From positions 1 to 21,069 of the IMG/VR virus record IMGVR_UViG_3300045999_009033: 21,069 nt of DNA; one strand, 5' to 3'. The DNA is from a virus. Shown here in pieces: positions 1 through 7,310 of the stretch. The position numbers and the translations under genes were made by a program. How positions within the stretch are numbered: position 1 is the first letter of the stretch; each line of letters begins with the position of its first letter. Under the pieces are notes generated by a model that ran no database searches, was not told where the DNA came from, and saw only the letters and a program-made list of their open reading frames with translations.

Positions 1-1
1 G

Positions 2-847
2 AATCCACAAGGTCCTCAAGGTGCAACAGGTGCTCAAGGTGCAACTGGTCCTTTAGGCCCACAAGGTGCTCAAGGTGCAACAGGACCACTGGGTCCTCAA
101 GGACCAGCGGGACCAACAGGCCCACAAGGTGCTCAAGGTGCTACTGGTCCTCAAGGTGCAACTGGCCCACAAGGTGCTCAAGGAGCAACAGGACCACTGG
201 GTCCGCAAGGACCAGCGGGACCAACAGGCCCACAAGGTGCTCAAGGTGCTACCGGCCCAACCGGTCCCCAAGGTGCCCAAGGTGCAACAGGTCCAGGAGG
301 CCCAGCAGGACCCCCAGGACCGACAGGCCCACAAGGTGCTCAAGGTGCTACCGGCCCAGGTGGTCCAACAGGCCCTCCAGGACCAACAGGTCCCCAAGGT
401 GCCCAAGGTGCAACAGGTCCTGGTGGTCCAACAGGTCCCCAAGGTGCTCAAGGAGCAACTGGTCCTGTAGCAGGTTCAGCTAACCAAGTAGTCTATAAGG
501 ATGGCTCTAACAACGCAGCAGGTAGTGCTAACATGACATTTAATGGTACTACATTAACAGTAGCAGCGTTAGTAGAATCATCAGCCCTAAAATATAAGAA
601 AGATATTACTCCAATTACAGGTTCACTAAAAGGTGTTCATGGAATGCAAGGTGTATACTTTACTAGTAAAAAAGATGATTCTAGACAGATTGGTTTTATT
701 GCCAATGAAATATTTGAAACATACCCAGAACTAGTCCAGTTAAAAGATGGTGAAGTAGATAGTCTACAATACCAACGTATAACCGCTATTCTAGTAGAAG
801 CTGTAAAAGAACTTGAAGAGCGTCTAAGAAAATTAGAAGAAAAATAA
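2..847 (+). CDS. Collagen-like tail fibre protein with C-terminal S74-type chaperone (5' truncated)
   Basis: The reading frame is open from base 2 to the TAA at 845-847 and enters from outside the window, so the internal ATG at 533 is not the start. At least 51 uninterrupted Gly-X-Y triplets (bases 11-469; [15 protein letters not shown]) should form a collagen-like triple-helical stalk. A short linker ([13 protein letters not shown]) and a beta-rich stretch follow. The C-terminal ~90 residues look like a peptidase S74 intramolecular chaperone: SALKYKKDI gives Ser (581-583) and Lys five residues on (596-598), the spacing of the S74 self-cleaving dyad; 'IGFIANEI' matches the usual GFIAQEV; the end is a coiled coil. 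S74 domains trimerise fibres and then cleave themselves off. This domain is shorter than those of the next three genes. The stalk has about 18 Thr in Y positions, only two GPP triplets and no Lys. Fibre role is inferred from architecture and tail-gene neighbours. Confidence 0.88.
   Translation, partial: NPQGPQGATGAQGATGPLGPQGAQGATGPLGPQGPAGPTGPQGAQGATGPQGATGPQGAQGATGPLGPQGPAGPTGPQGAQGATGPTGPQGAQGATGPGGPAGPPGPTGPQGAQGATGPGGPTGPPGPTGPQGAQGATGPGGPTGPQGAQGATGPVAGSANQVVYKDGSNNAAGSANMTFNGTTLTVAALVESSALKYKKDITPITGSLKGVHGMQGVYFTSKKDDSRQIGFIANEIFETYPELVQLKDGEVDSLQYQRITAILVEAVKELEERLRKLEEK
11..469 (+). repeat. Collagen-like Gly-X-Y coding repeat
   Basis: Fifty-one perfect 9-nt triplet units encode Gly-Pro/Ala-X. 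The block is far richer in G+C than the rest of the window because of Gly and Pro codons. Degenerate codon choice keeps most units from being identical at DNA level, but larger blocks are duplicated (see 65-255). Confidence 0.95.
65..255 (+). repeat. Near-identical ~83-nt direct repeat, offset 108 nt, inside the collagen stalk
   Basis: Bases 65-147 and 173-255 are nearly identical, with only a few substitutions such as GGT/GGA and CCT/CCG. The 108-nt offset equals 12 Gly-X-Y triplets, so the frame and the collagen register are kept. It looks like a recent in-frame duplication, which would let stalk length vary by recombination or slippage. Confidence 0.85.
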
Positions 848-848
848 T

Positions 849-1979
849 ATGGCCTGTTTACAAGACTCCATAATAGGAAATCAACGTGTTGGAAGAGGTG
901 GTTATCAAAATAATTCTAGCCTTAGTTTAGGTTATTGTTCTTTAATTAACGCAGCCTCCACCAATACAGGTAATGTTGCTATGGGAGTAAATTCCCTTAG
1001 GGGTGTGACCACAGGAGACTATAACGTAGCAGTAGGGTACAAAGCTCTTTGTTCAGTTACAACAGGTAATGGTAATACAGCAGCAGGGTACTTAGCTGGA
1101 TGTACAATAACTACAGGAAATTGTAATACTTTCCTTGGATATAAAACCTTCAATCCCTCATCGGCCGCAGGATGTAGTTGTAACACTGCTATAGGATTTT
1201 GTGCTCAAAGAACTGCTATAGGTAATAAAAATACTGCTATTGGAACTTATGCACAAACTGAAACTAGTGCATGTTCCGCTGGTAGTAATAATGTAGCTAT
1301 AGGATTTAGAGGAGGATATATTTCTTGTGGTGATAATAATGTAGCTATAGGAACTTGTACTAAAGCGTATGGTAATAGTGTTTTAGTAGGTAAAAACCGA
1401 TATGGTTGTGCCTACTCTACAGCAGTTGGGACTGGATACTATAATACGGGTCTCTATAGTATTTCTTTAGGATACTGTTCCCGAGCATGGGGAAACAATA
1501 CTATAGCTATTGGGTGTGGAGCTATTAATGGTAATTCAGACCACATCCAATGGGGCAATTCTTCAAATAATGTTAAAAACTGTATTTGGCCTACTTGGGG
1601 TACTCTTTCAGATCAAAGAGATAAAACTAATATTCAAAGTTTAGATCATAAGTATGGTATAGAATTTATAAAAAAACTAAAACCTAAATCATTTAATTGG
1701 GATAACAGAGAAACTTATGTTAGAGAATGTGGTTTTGAATTCGGGCAAAAAGATGGTACATTAACTAATTCTGAAGAAAATTATGGTTTTATGGCTCAAG
1801 AAATTGATAAAACTATAGAAGAATTAGATATTAAATTTGATGCTTTAAGAGGAAAAGAAAAGGACGCATTTCGTTTAACATATCCTGCCTTTATAGCTCC
1901 TATGATTAAAACAGTTCAAGAAATAGCTACTCGTTTAGAGTTGTTAGATCAAGAAATAACTCAATTAGAAACAGTATAG
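849..1979 (+). CDS. Tail fibre/adhesin-like protein 1: Cys-rich YadA-like beta-roll repeats plus S74 chaperone
   Basis: 376 residues; the ATG lies one base after the previous stop. Residues ~24-235 carry repeated NxAxG units (NTAIG, NVAIG, NVAVGYKAL, with TTGxxNT spacers), the left-handed beta-roll pattern of YadA/Hep_Hag heads and of bacterial 'NTAxGYxAL' S74 proteins. There are 16 cysteines, nearly all in the shaft. The S74 domain begins at SDQRDKTNI: Ser254 and Lys259 have the dyad spacing, and self-cleavage would occur just before Ser254. It contains the family landmark YGFMAQEI and a C-terminal coiled coil, and has an extra block (FNWDNRETYV, then CGFEFGQKDGTL) that the upstream collagen protein lacks but the next two genes share. 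Receptor binding is inferred from architecture and position; no N-terminal tail-attachment domain is recognisable, so assembly onto the virion is unproven. Confidence 0.82.
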   Translation: MACLQDSIIGNQRVGRGGYQNNSSLSLGYCSLINAASTNTGNVAMGVNSLRGVTTGDYNVAVGYKALCSVTTGNGNTAAGYLAGCTITTGNCNTFLGYKTFNPSSAAGCSCNTAIGFCAQRTAIGNKNTAIGTYAQTETSACSAGSNNVAIGFRGGYISCGDNNVAIGTCTKAYGNSVLVGKNRYGCAYSTAVGTGYYNTGLYSISLGYCSRAWGNNTIAIGCGAINGNSDHIQWGNSSNNVKNCIWPTWGTLSDQRDKTNIQSLDHKYGIEFIKKLKPKSFNWDNRETYVRECGFEFGQKDGTLTNSEENYGFMAQEIDKTIEELDIKFDALRGKEKDAFRLTYPAFIAPMIKTVQEIATRLELLDQEITQLETV

Positions 1980-1983
1980 CAAT

Positions 1984-3099
1984 ATGGCAACTTTAGCTAA
2001 TTTATGTATAGGTAATCCTAATATACGAGTAAATCGTGGAGGTACTACTGAAGGAACTTTAGGTTTTGGATATTATGCTCTTCGTTCTACTAATGGAGCT
2101 AACGCGCGAAATACGGCATTTGGTAATGCTTTACAAAATACTGGTTTAGCCCAATGCTATAATACAGCTATAGGTATGTTAGCAGGATGTGGTAATACTA
2201 GTGGGCAACAAAATACATCTGTGGGTCATTACGCTGGTAGAGCTATAACAACTCCATACCAAAATAGTGCTTTTGGATTTAAAGCTTTATGTGCTCACAC
2301 CACAGGTTGCAGACAAATTGCTATTGGAGCATTTGCAATGGCTAATAGTACTACTGGTAACTCTAGTATAGCTATAGGAGCTAATGCAGATACTTACAAT
2401 GCCACTAATTCCATAGCTATAGGGTCAGGAGCTGTAGCTTCTCAGAATAGAGGTGTAGCTATAGGATACAATGCTAATGTTGGAGGTGAGAATAGTGTTG
2501 CTATAGGGGCTACTAGTTGTGCACAGGTAGCAAATAGTGTAGCTATAGGATATAGAGCTAGAGCAATAGGTTGTTGCTCTATTGCTATTGGACATAATGT
2601 TCGAACTGAGAATGATAACCAAATTTCTATAGGATCTAATTATTGTAATTACTGTTGTGCTGGTACTATTATTATGGGGAATTTAAATCATAATACATAT
2701 AACTGTGTATATGTAACATGGACATATTGTTCAGATCGTAATGAAAAAACTAATATTCAAGCCTTACCCTATAATTTTGGTTTACCCTTTATTAAAAAAC
2801 TCCGTCCTGTTAAATTTAATTGGGATATTAGAGAAAAATATGTTGAAAAATGTGGCTTTGAGTTTGGACAAAAAGATGGTACCTTAGCCCAAGAAAAAGA
2901 AAACTATGGATTAATAGCCCAAGAACTAGAACAAGTTCTACAAGAACTTAATCTTAGATTTGATGGTTTAACTAAAAATGATAAGCGATATCGTTTAGCT
3001 AGCACTAATTTATTAGCCCCCCTAGTAAAATCCATCCAACAACTCTCAACTAAACTTGAAGCTATTAAAGAAAGATTAACTACTTTAGAAAATAATTAA
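1984..3099 (+). CDS. Tail fibre/adhesin-like protein 2: Cys-rich YadA-like beta-roll repeats plus S74 chaperone
   Basis: 371 residues, starting four bases after the preceding stop with no Shine-Dalgarno. It is a paralogue of its neighbours. NxAxG repeats (NTAIG, NSIAIG, NSVAIG) run from about residue 40 to 215, with the cleanest array at 120-205. There are 14 cysteines, including CC and YCC clusters late in the shaft. The S74 domain starts at SDRNEKTNI (Ser250, Lys255), followed by FNWDIREKYV, CGFEFGQKDGTL and NYGLIAQEL, and ends in a Leu-rich coiled coil. The N-terminus (MATLANLCIGN) resembles those of the flanking paralogues only loosely. As with the others, secretion is not expected (no signal peptide); the likely fate is trimerisation and incorporation into the tail. 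Confidence 0.82.
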   Translation: MATLANLCIGNPNIRVNRGGTTEGTLGFGYYALRSTNGANARNTAFGNALQNTGLAQCYNTAIGMLAGCGNTSGQQNTSVGHYAGRAITTPYQNSAFGFKALCAHTTGCRQIAIGAFAMANSTTGNSSIAIGANADTYNATNSIAIGSGAVASQNRGVAIGYNANVGGENSVAIGATSCAQVANSVAIGYRARAIGCCSIAIGHNVRTENDNQISIGSNYCNYCCAGTIIMGNLNHNTYNCVYVTWTYCSDRNEKTNIQALPYNFGLPFIKKLRPVKFNWDIREKYVEKCGFEFGQKDGTLAQEKENYGLIAQELEQVLQELNLRFDGLTKNDKRYRLASTNLLAPLVKSIQQLSTKLEAIKERLTTLENN

Positions 3100-3101
3100 A
3101 T

Positions 3102-4343
3102 ATGGCTACACTTTTAGGAAATACTTATGTTTTCCCTCTACCATCTGGAGGTTGTTGTGTTTGCATAGCACCCAATAATACTGCTACTATGGGTCGTGGT
3201 TTATTAGGGGGTACAGGTGGTTGTGCTCAACAAGCAACCGCTAAAAATACAACTTTTGGATTTAGAATAGCTAATTATGGTAGTGCTAGTAATCTAAAAA
3301 ACTCCGTACTGGTAGGATATAACGTAGCTCAAGGATTTGGAAACTCAGCTGCTTGTAATGCTTCTTGTGCTAATACCTTGATTGGTTCTAAGGCAGGGTA
3401 TGATATTAGATCAGGTGCTAATGGAGGAGTTTGTGGATGTGGTAATACTTTTTTTGGACATAGAACAGGATGGCAAAATCAATTTGGAAGCCGTAATATA
3501 GCACTTGGCCCTTTTTCTGCATTTTCTCTAGGTAACTATACAGCTGATAATATAGCTATGGGAGATGTAGCCTTCCGTGGGTATGCAACTACAGGTAAAA
3601 AAAATATAGCTATAGGATGTAATGCTTATCAAGCTGCTGCTAACAGTTGTACTGATAATATTTTTATTGGATCTTGTTCTGGAAAATATGCTCAAGCCCG
3701 TCTTGGATTAACTGCTGTAGGATTTAGAGCATCATCAGGTGGGGGTACTCAAAACGATAAAGGGGTATCTATTGGAGCCTATAGTAGTGTAAGTGGTATC
3801 TGTTCCACAGTTATAGGAAGGGGAGCAACTGGTGGAGACTGTGCTAATAAAATCTCAATTACTGTAAATTGTAGCCCTACCGCTACAGCTCACCATACTC
3901 TTTTAGGTAATAGTAATCACTCTAGAGCTTATATAGCCTATCCATGGACTGACGTTTCAGACCAACGAGATAAAACTAACATTAAATCTTTATCCCCTAA
4001 TTTAGGATTACCATTTATTAAAAAACTTAATCCTGTAACTTTTAATTGGGATAAAAGAAGTAAATATGTTGAAAAATGTGGCTTTGAATGGGGTCAAAGA
4101 GATGGTAGCTTAGTTGAACCAGAAGAACAATATGGTTTTATTGCTCAAGAAATGGAAGAAGCTTTAAATGAACTAAATGTTAAATTTGAAGCTTTAGGAA
4201 AACAAAAATCAGAACATAATAAAAATGTTGATGTTTATGATTTAAGATATTTAGAATTAATTTCTCCTATGGTTCAATCATTAAAAGATCTTATAGAAGA
4301 TTTAGAAAATACTGAAGTAAGATTGGAAGTATTAAAATCTTAA
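3102..4343 (+). CDS. Tail fibre/adhesin-like protein 3: Cys-rich YadA-like beta-roll repeats plus S74 chaperone
   Basis: 413 residues, starting two bases after the preceding stop. This is the third tandem paralogue and has the most irregular shaft: NxxxG units (NSVLVG, NTLIG, NIALG, NIAIG, NIFIG) with longer loops between them and 15 cysteines, including CCVC near the N-terminus and CGCG mid-shaft. The S74 domain starts at SDQRDKTNI (Ser286, Lys291), followed by FNWDKRSKYV, CGFEWGQRDGSL and YGFIAQEM, and ends in a long coiled coil. A 26-nt stretch coding for part of this domain (4062-4087) is identical to 2836-2861 in the previous gene, pointing to duplication or gene conversion. It ends the fibre group; the enzyme block starts about 35 bases later. 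Confidence 0.82.
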   Translation: MATLLGNTYVFPLPSGGCCVCIAPNNTATMGRGLLGGTGGCAQQATAKNTTFGFRIANYGSASNLKNSVLVGYNVAQGFGNSAACNASCANTLIGSKAGYDIRSGANGGVCGCGNTFFGHRTGWQNQFGSRNIALGPFSAFSLGNYTADNIAMGDVAFRGYATTGKKNIAIGCNAYQAAANSCTDNIFIGSCSGKYAQARLGLTAVGFRASSGGGTQNDKGVSIGAYSSVSGICSTVIGRGATGGDCANKISITVNCSPTATAHHTLLGNSNHSRAYIAYPWTDVSDQRDKTNIKSLSPNLGLPFIKKLNPVTFNWDKRSKYVEKCGFEWGQRDGSLVEPEEQYGFIAQEMEEALNELNVKFEALGKQKSEHNKNVDVYDLRYLELISPMVQSLKDLIEDLENTEVRLEVLKS

Positions 4344-4378
4344 CGTATATTATATCTAATAAATAGTTGTATACACTT

Positions 4379-5200
4379 ATGGTAAAAAAAGTTTTTTATA
4401 ATAGTTCTCTACCTAGGTCTGGTTCTACTCTTATCCAAAATATTTTAGCCCAAAATCCTAAAATATATTCAAGTCCTACTTCTGGACTTTTTGGATTTAT
4501 AGATGCGGCTAGAACCTTATATTCTAGCTTACCTGAATTTAAAGCTCAGGATGAAAAAGAGATGGAAAAAGCCTACAAAGGATTTTTAAAATCTGGAGTA
4601 TATGGGTATTACAATGCTATTACAGACCGTCCTTATATTATAGATAAAAGTCGAGCTTGGAAATCAGAATCAGAATTTATTAGATTTTTTGATCCTAACC
4701 CTAAAATTATATGTATGGTTAGAGATTTAAGAGGAGTGTTTGCATCTTTAGAAAAAAAATATCGTAAAAACCCTCATCTTAACTTAGGAACATCAGATTG
4801 GAATGTTTTAAGAGGTACTAATTCTAATAAACGAATTGAATTTTTTTCTAATAATCCCCCTATTGGCCCTGCTGTAGATAGATTATATGATAGTATATTA
4901 ATGGGCAATCATGAAAGTGTTTTATTTATTCGTTATGAAGATTTAACACAAAACCCAACAAAAGAATTAAAACGAATTTATAGTTATTTTGAACTTCCAT
5001 ATTTTGAACATGATTTTGATAATGTAGAACAACTTACCCATGAAGATGATTCAGTCCATGGTGTATTTGGAGATCATGTTATTCGAAAAAAGGTAGAATA
5101 TAAAGAACCTGATTTTAAAGAAGTTTTAGGTGAGAAAGGATGTGATATGATTGTAGAAGCTTATCCTTGGTTTTATGAATTATTTGAATACGAAAAATGA
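4379..5200 (+). CDS. Sulfotransferase family protein
   Basis: 273 residues from the ATG at 4379. An upstream in-frame TTG at 4367 is less likely: the context TATACACTTATGG closely matches that of the 13907 start (TATACACATATGG). The N-terminus NSSLPRSGSTL (P12-R-S-G-S-T) is the 5'-phosphosulfate-binding loop of PAPS-dependent sulfotransferases. A DKSRAW segment near residue 89 and VRDLRGVFASL (Arg115, Ser123) fit the 3'-phosphate-binding motif. The family moves a sulfuryl group from PAPS to a sugar or tyrosine hydroxyl. The acceptor cannot be read from sequence; the following glycosyltransferases suggest a glycan, on a phage or host surface structure. Its TGA overlaps the next ATG (ATGA), so the two are translationally coupled. 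Confidence 0.85.
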   Translation: MVKKVFYNSSLPRSGSTLIQNILAQNPKIYSSPTSGLFGFIDAARTLYSSLPEFKAQDEKEMEKAYKGFLKSGVYGYYNAITDRPYIIDKSRAWKSESEFIRFFDPNPKIICMVRDLRGVFASLEKKYRKNPHLNLGTSDWNVLRGTNSNKRIEFFSNNPPIGPAVDRLYDSILMGNHESVLFIRYEDLTQNPTKELKRIYSYFELPYFEHDFDNVEQLTHEDDSVHGVFGDHVIRKKVEYKEPDFKEVLGEKGCDMIVEAYPWFYELFEYEK

Positions 5201-6123
5201 AAGTAGGTTCTCAAATAGAAGTTGCTGAAGAGCAACCCAAAGAAAAATATATAGTATGGCATATTGAAGGAGGTTTAGGTAAAAATATAGCCGCTACCTC
5301 ACTTATATCATCTATATATAAAAAATACTCAGATAGAAAATTTATAATGGTAGCTTCTTACCCAGAAATTTTCTTAAATTTTCCTGAGATTGAACGTGTT
5401 TATAATGTAGGCAACACTCCTTATTTTTATCAAGATTATATTGAAGAAAAAGATACATTAGTTTTTAGACAAGAAGGGTATTACCAAACAGGACATATCC
5501 GAAAAGAACAACATTTAATTAAAAGTTGGTGTGAATTATTAGATATAGAATATACAGGCCAAACACCCGTTATTTTACCTAACATGGTTCAAGCTAACTT
5601 AATGAATAGGTGGGCAAGAAATAGACCAGTGATGGTTATACAAACTCATGGAGGTCCTTTACAAGATATTAATTTATATAGTTGGACTAGAGACATGCCA
5701 CCTTATATTGCCCAAGAATTAGTTAATTATTTCTCTCAAGAATATCATGTAATTCAAATTTGCAGAAATGAAGCTCAAGCCATCCCTGGAGCTGAAGCTA
5801 TCTTTCATCCTTTAAGCAATTTAGATTTAATTTCTATATTAGCTGCCTCTGAAAAACGAATCTTGATTGATTCTTCTCTTCAACATGCTTCTGCAGCTTT
5901 AAATTTATCTTCAACTGTTTTATGGGTTGGTACTTCATATAAGGCTTTTGGGTATGATTTGCATACTAATATTGTAGCAACTCCCCCAAAACATAAGCCT
6001 AAACTAATAAATTCTTATCTATTTGATTATAATTTTGAAGGATGGCCCGAGCAATGTCCTTATGATTCTCCTTTAGAAATGTTTGATCTAGAAAAAATTA
6101 TTAAATCCATAAAAACTACTTAA
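5197..6123 (+). CDS. GT9-like (heptosyltransferase-fold) glycosyltransferase
   Basis: 308 residues. The start overlaps the sulfotransferase stop by four bases. The N-terminal VWHIEGGLGKNIAATSL (Gly25-Lys29) and the following strand/helix pattern look like the first half of a GT-B fold. Near the C-terminus, LIDSSLQHASAALNLSSTVL (224-243) matches the 'DSGPMHLAAAL' nucleotide-sugar site of ADP-heptose:LPS heptosyltransferases (GT9) with substitutions. Donor and acceptor are unknown. The position between a sulfotransferase and two oxygenases, downstream of fibre genes, suggests modification of a phage or cell-surface component. No membrane segment or signal peptide is seen, so it is probably cytoplasmic. 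Confidence 0.7.
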   Translation: MKVGSQIEVAEEQPKEKYIVWHIEGGLGKNIAATSLISSIYKKYSDRKFIMVASYPEIFLNFPEIERVYNVGNTPYFYQDYIEEKDTLVFRQEGYYQTGHIRKEQHLIKSWCELLDIEYTGQTPVILPNMVQANLMNRWARNRPVMVIQTHGGPLQDINLYSWTRDMPPYIAQELVNYFSQEYHVIQICRNEAQAIPGAEAIFHPLSNLDLISILAASEKRILIDSSLQHASAALNLSSTVLWVGTSYKAFGYDLHTNIVATPPKHKPKLINSYLFDYNFEGWPEQCPYDSPLEMFDLEKIIKSIKTT

Positions 6124-6124
6124 A

Positions 6125-6715
6125 ATGGAAATAAAACCCATCATCCCAGTACCCACACATATCAATCAAACTAATTATTATTGGTATAAAGAAGGTTTAG
6201 ATTTAATTGATGTACAAAAAGTAGAAGATTTAGCTGATACTTATCCTTATACAAAAGGCACTATTATAGGCAATGATGAAATTGTAGAATCTGTTCGAAA
6301 AAGTAAAATTAAATGGCTTTATCCAAATGATGACAGTCAATGGCTATATGATAAAATCATTAACATGGTTGTTGAAGCAAATAAAACTATGTGGAATTTT
6401 AACCTCTACTCAGTAATTGATTCTATCCAATACACCGTATATTCTGAGGGTGGAGGTCACTATGACTGGCATATGGATATTGGTCCTGGCTCAATTAGCC
6501 ATAGAAAAGTATCAGTGACAATTCAACTCTCAGACCCTAGTGAGTATGAAGGTGGTGACCTAGAATTATGGTATGGAGGAGGAGTAATTCAAATCCCTAA
6601 AAATAAAGGCTTAACAGTTATATTTCCAAGTTTTTCAATGCATCGAGTTACTCCAATTACTAAAGGTACTAGAAAAAGTTTAGTTCTATGGTTAGGTGGT
6701 GAACATTATAAATAA
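6125..6715 (+). CDS. PKHD-type 2-oxoglutarate/Fe(II) dioxygenase
   Basis: 196 residues, starting one base after the previous stop. The metal triad is visible: H116-M-D118 in HYDWHMD and the distal H173 in SFSMHRVTPITKGTR, with R183 placed to bind the 2-oxoglutarate carboxylate. QLSDPSEYEGGDLEL (134-148) is the characteristic strand of prolyl-4-hydroxylase-like enzymes of the PiuC/YbiX (PKHD) group. These enzymes hydroxylate proteins or small molecules using O2 and 2-oxoglutarate. Length is close to the family's usual ~200-225 residues. A protein substrate such as the collagen-like fibre at the left edge is attractive but inferred. The frame ends seven bases before the next ATG. Confidence 0.9.
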   Translation: MEIKPIIPVPTHINQTNYYWYKEGLDLIDVQKVEDLADTYPYTKGTIIGNDEIVESVRKSKIKWLYPNDDSQWLYDKIINMVVEANKTMWNFNLYSVIDSIQYTVYSEGGGHYDWHMDIGPGSISHRKVSVTIQLSDPSEYEGGDLELWYGGGVIQIPKNKGLTVIFPSFSMHRVTPITKGTRKSLVLWLGGEHYK

Positions 6716-6722
6716 TTTTAAC

Positions 6723-7307
6723 ATGCAACTTTCAGCTTTTATAATTGATGATTTTTACAGTGATGTAGATAAATTAAGAGAATTTGCCCTCCAGCAAGAT
6801 TTTGGAGTTAAAGGAAATTATCCTGGAAATAGAACAAAATCATTTTTAAACGATTCTATAAAAGAAACTATTGAAAGAATAATATCCCCACATTATGGTA
6901 AAGTAACTCGTTGGGCCCAAGAACAATATACTGGAGCTTTTCAATATACTACTTCCCGCGATCGTTCTTGGATCCATGCTGATCAAACCACTAAATGGGC
7001 TGGAGTTTGTTATTTAACCCCTGATGCCCCCTTAAGTGCGGGTACTGCTTTATACAAGCATAAACCAACAGGTTTATCTATGGCTCCTAGAAAAGAAGAT
7101 GGTAGTTATGATTTTGAATTATTATCAACTATTAATAAAGATTCCCAAGATATGACTAAATGGGAATTAGTAGATAGGTTAGCAAATAAATATAACCGTT
7201 TAGTTTTATATCGTGGAGACCATTTTCATATGTCTATGGATTACTTTGGTCAAGATTTATATGATAGCAGACTATTTCAAACATTTTTCTTTGACACAGA
7301 AATTTAA
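6723..7307 (+). CDS. DUF6445-like protein, probable 2OG-Fe(II) oxygenase fold
   Basis: 194 residues from the ATG at 6723; a GTG at 6696 would overlap the previous gene and adds only nine non-conserved residues. The opening FIIDDFYSDVDKLREFAL and the later TPDAPLSAGTALYKHKPTG resemble a phage/bacterial family known to me as DUF6445. A plausible Fe(II) triad is present: H85-A-D87 in SWIHAD, distal H167 or H169 in YRGDHFHMS, and R183 in DSRLFQTFFF. This would make it a dioxygenase distinct from its upstream neighbour. The family assignment is from memory of sequence pattern, and no activity is established here. It lies in the same run of closely spaced genes, three bases from the next start. Confidence 0.68.
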   Translation: MQLSAFIIDDFYSDVDKLREFALQQDFGVKGNYPGNRTKSFLNDSIKETIERIISPHYGKVTRWAQEQYTGAFQYTTSRDRSWIHADQTTKWAGVCYLTPDAPLSAGTALYKHKPTGLSMAPRKEDGSYDFELLSTINKDSQDMTKWELVDRLANKYNRLVLYRGDHFHMSMDYFGQDLYDSRLFQTFFFDTEI

Positions 7308-7310
7308 AAT

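Noticed and set aside
11-469. CRISPR-like repeat appearance
   Set aside because: Repeats are 9-nt periodic, in frame and coding, with no unique spacers.
53-470. Open frames on the minus strand (53-451) and in a second plus frame (66-470) over the collagen region
   Set aside because: Both are by-products of the 9-nt Gly-X-Y periodicity, which keeps other frames free of stops; their low-complexity products are not protein-like, and the Gly-X-Y frame is continuous with the S74 domain.
4367-4378. TTG start for the sulfotransferase
   Set aside because: It adds only four residues; the ATG at 4379 has a leader matching another start in the window.
6696-6722. GTG start for the DUF6445-like gene
   Set aside because: It would overlap the preceding gene; the ATG at 6723 starts right before the conserved FIIDDFY strand.
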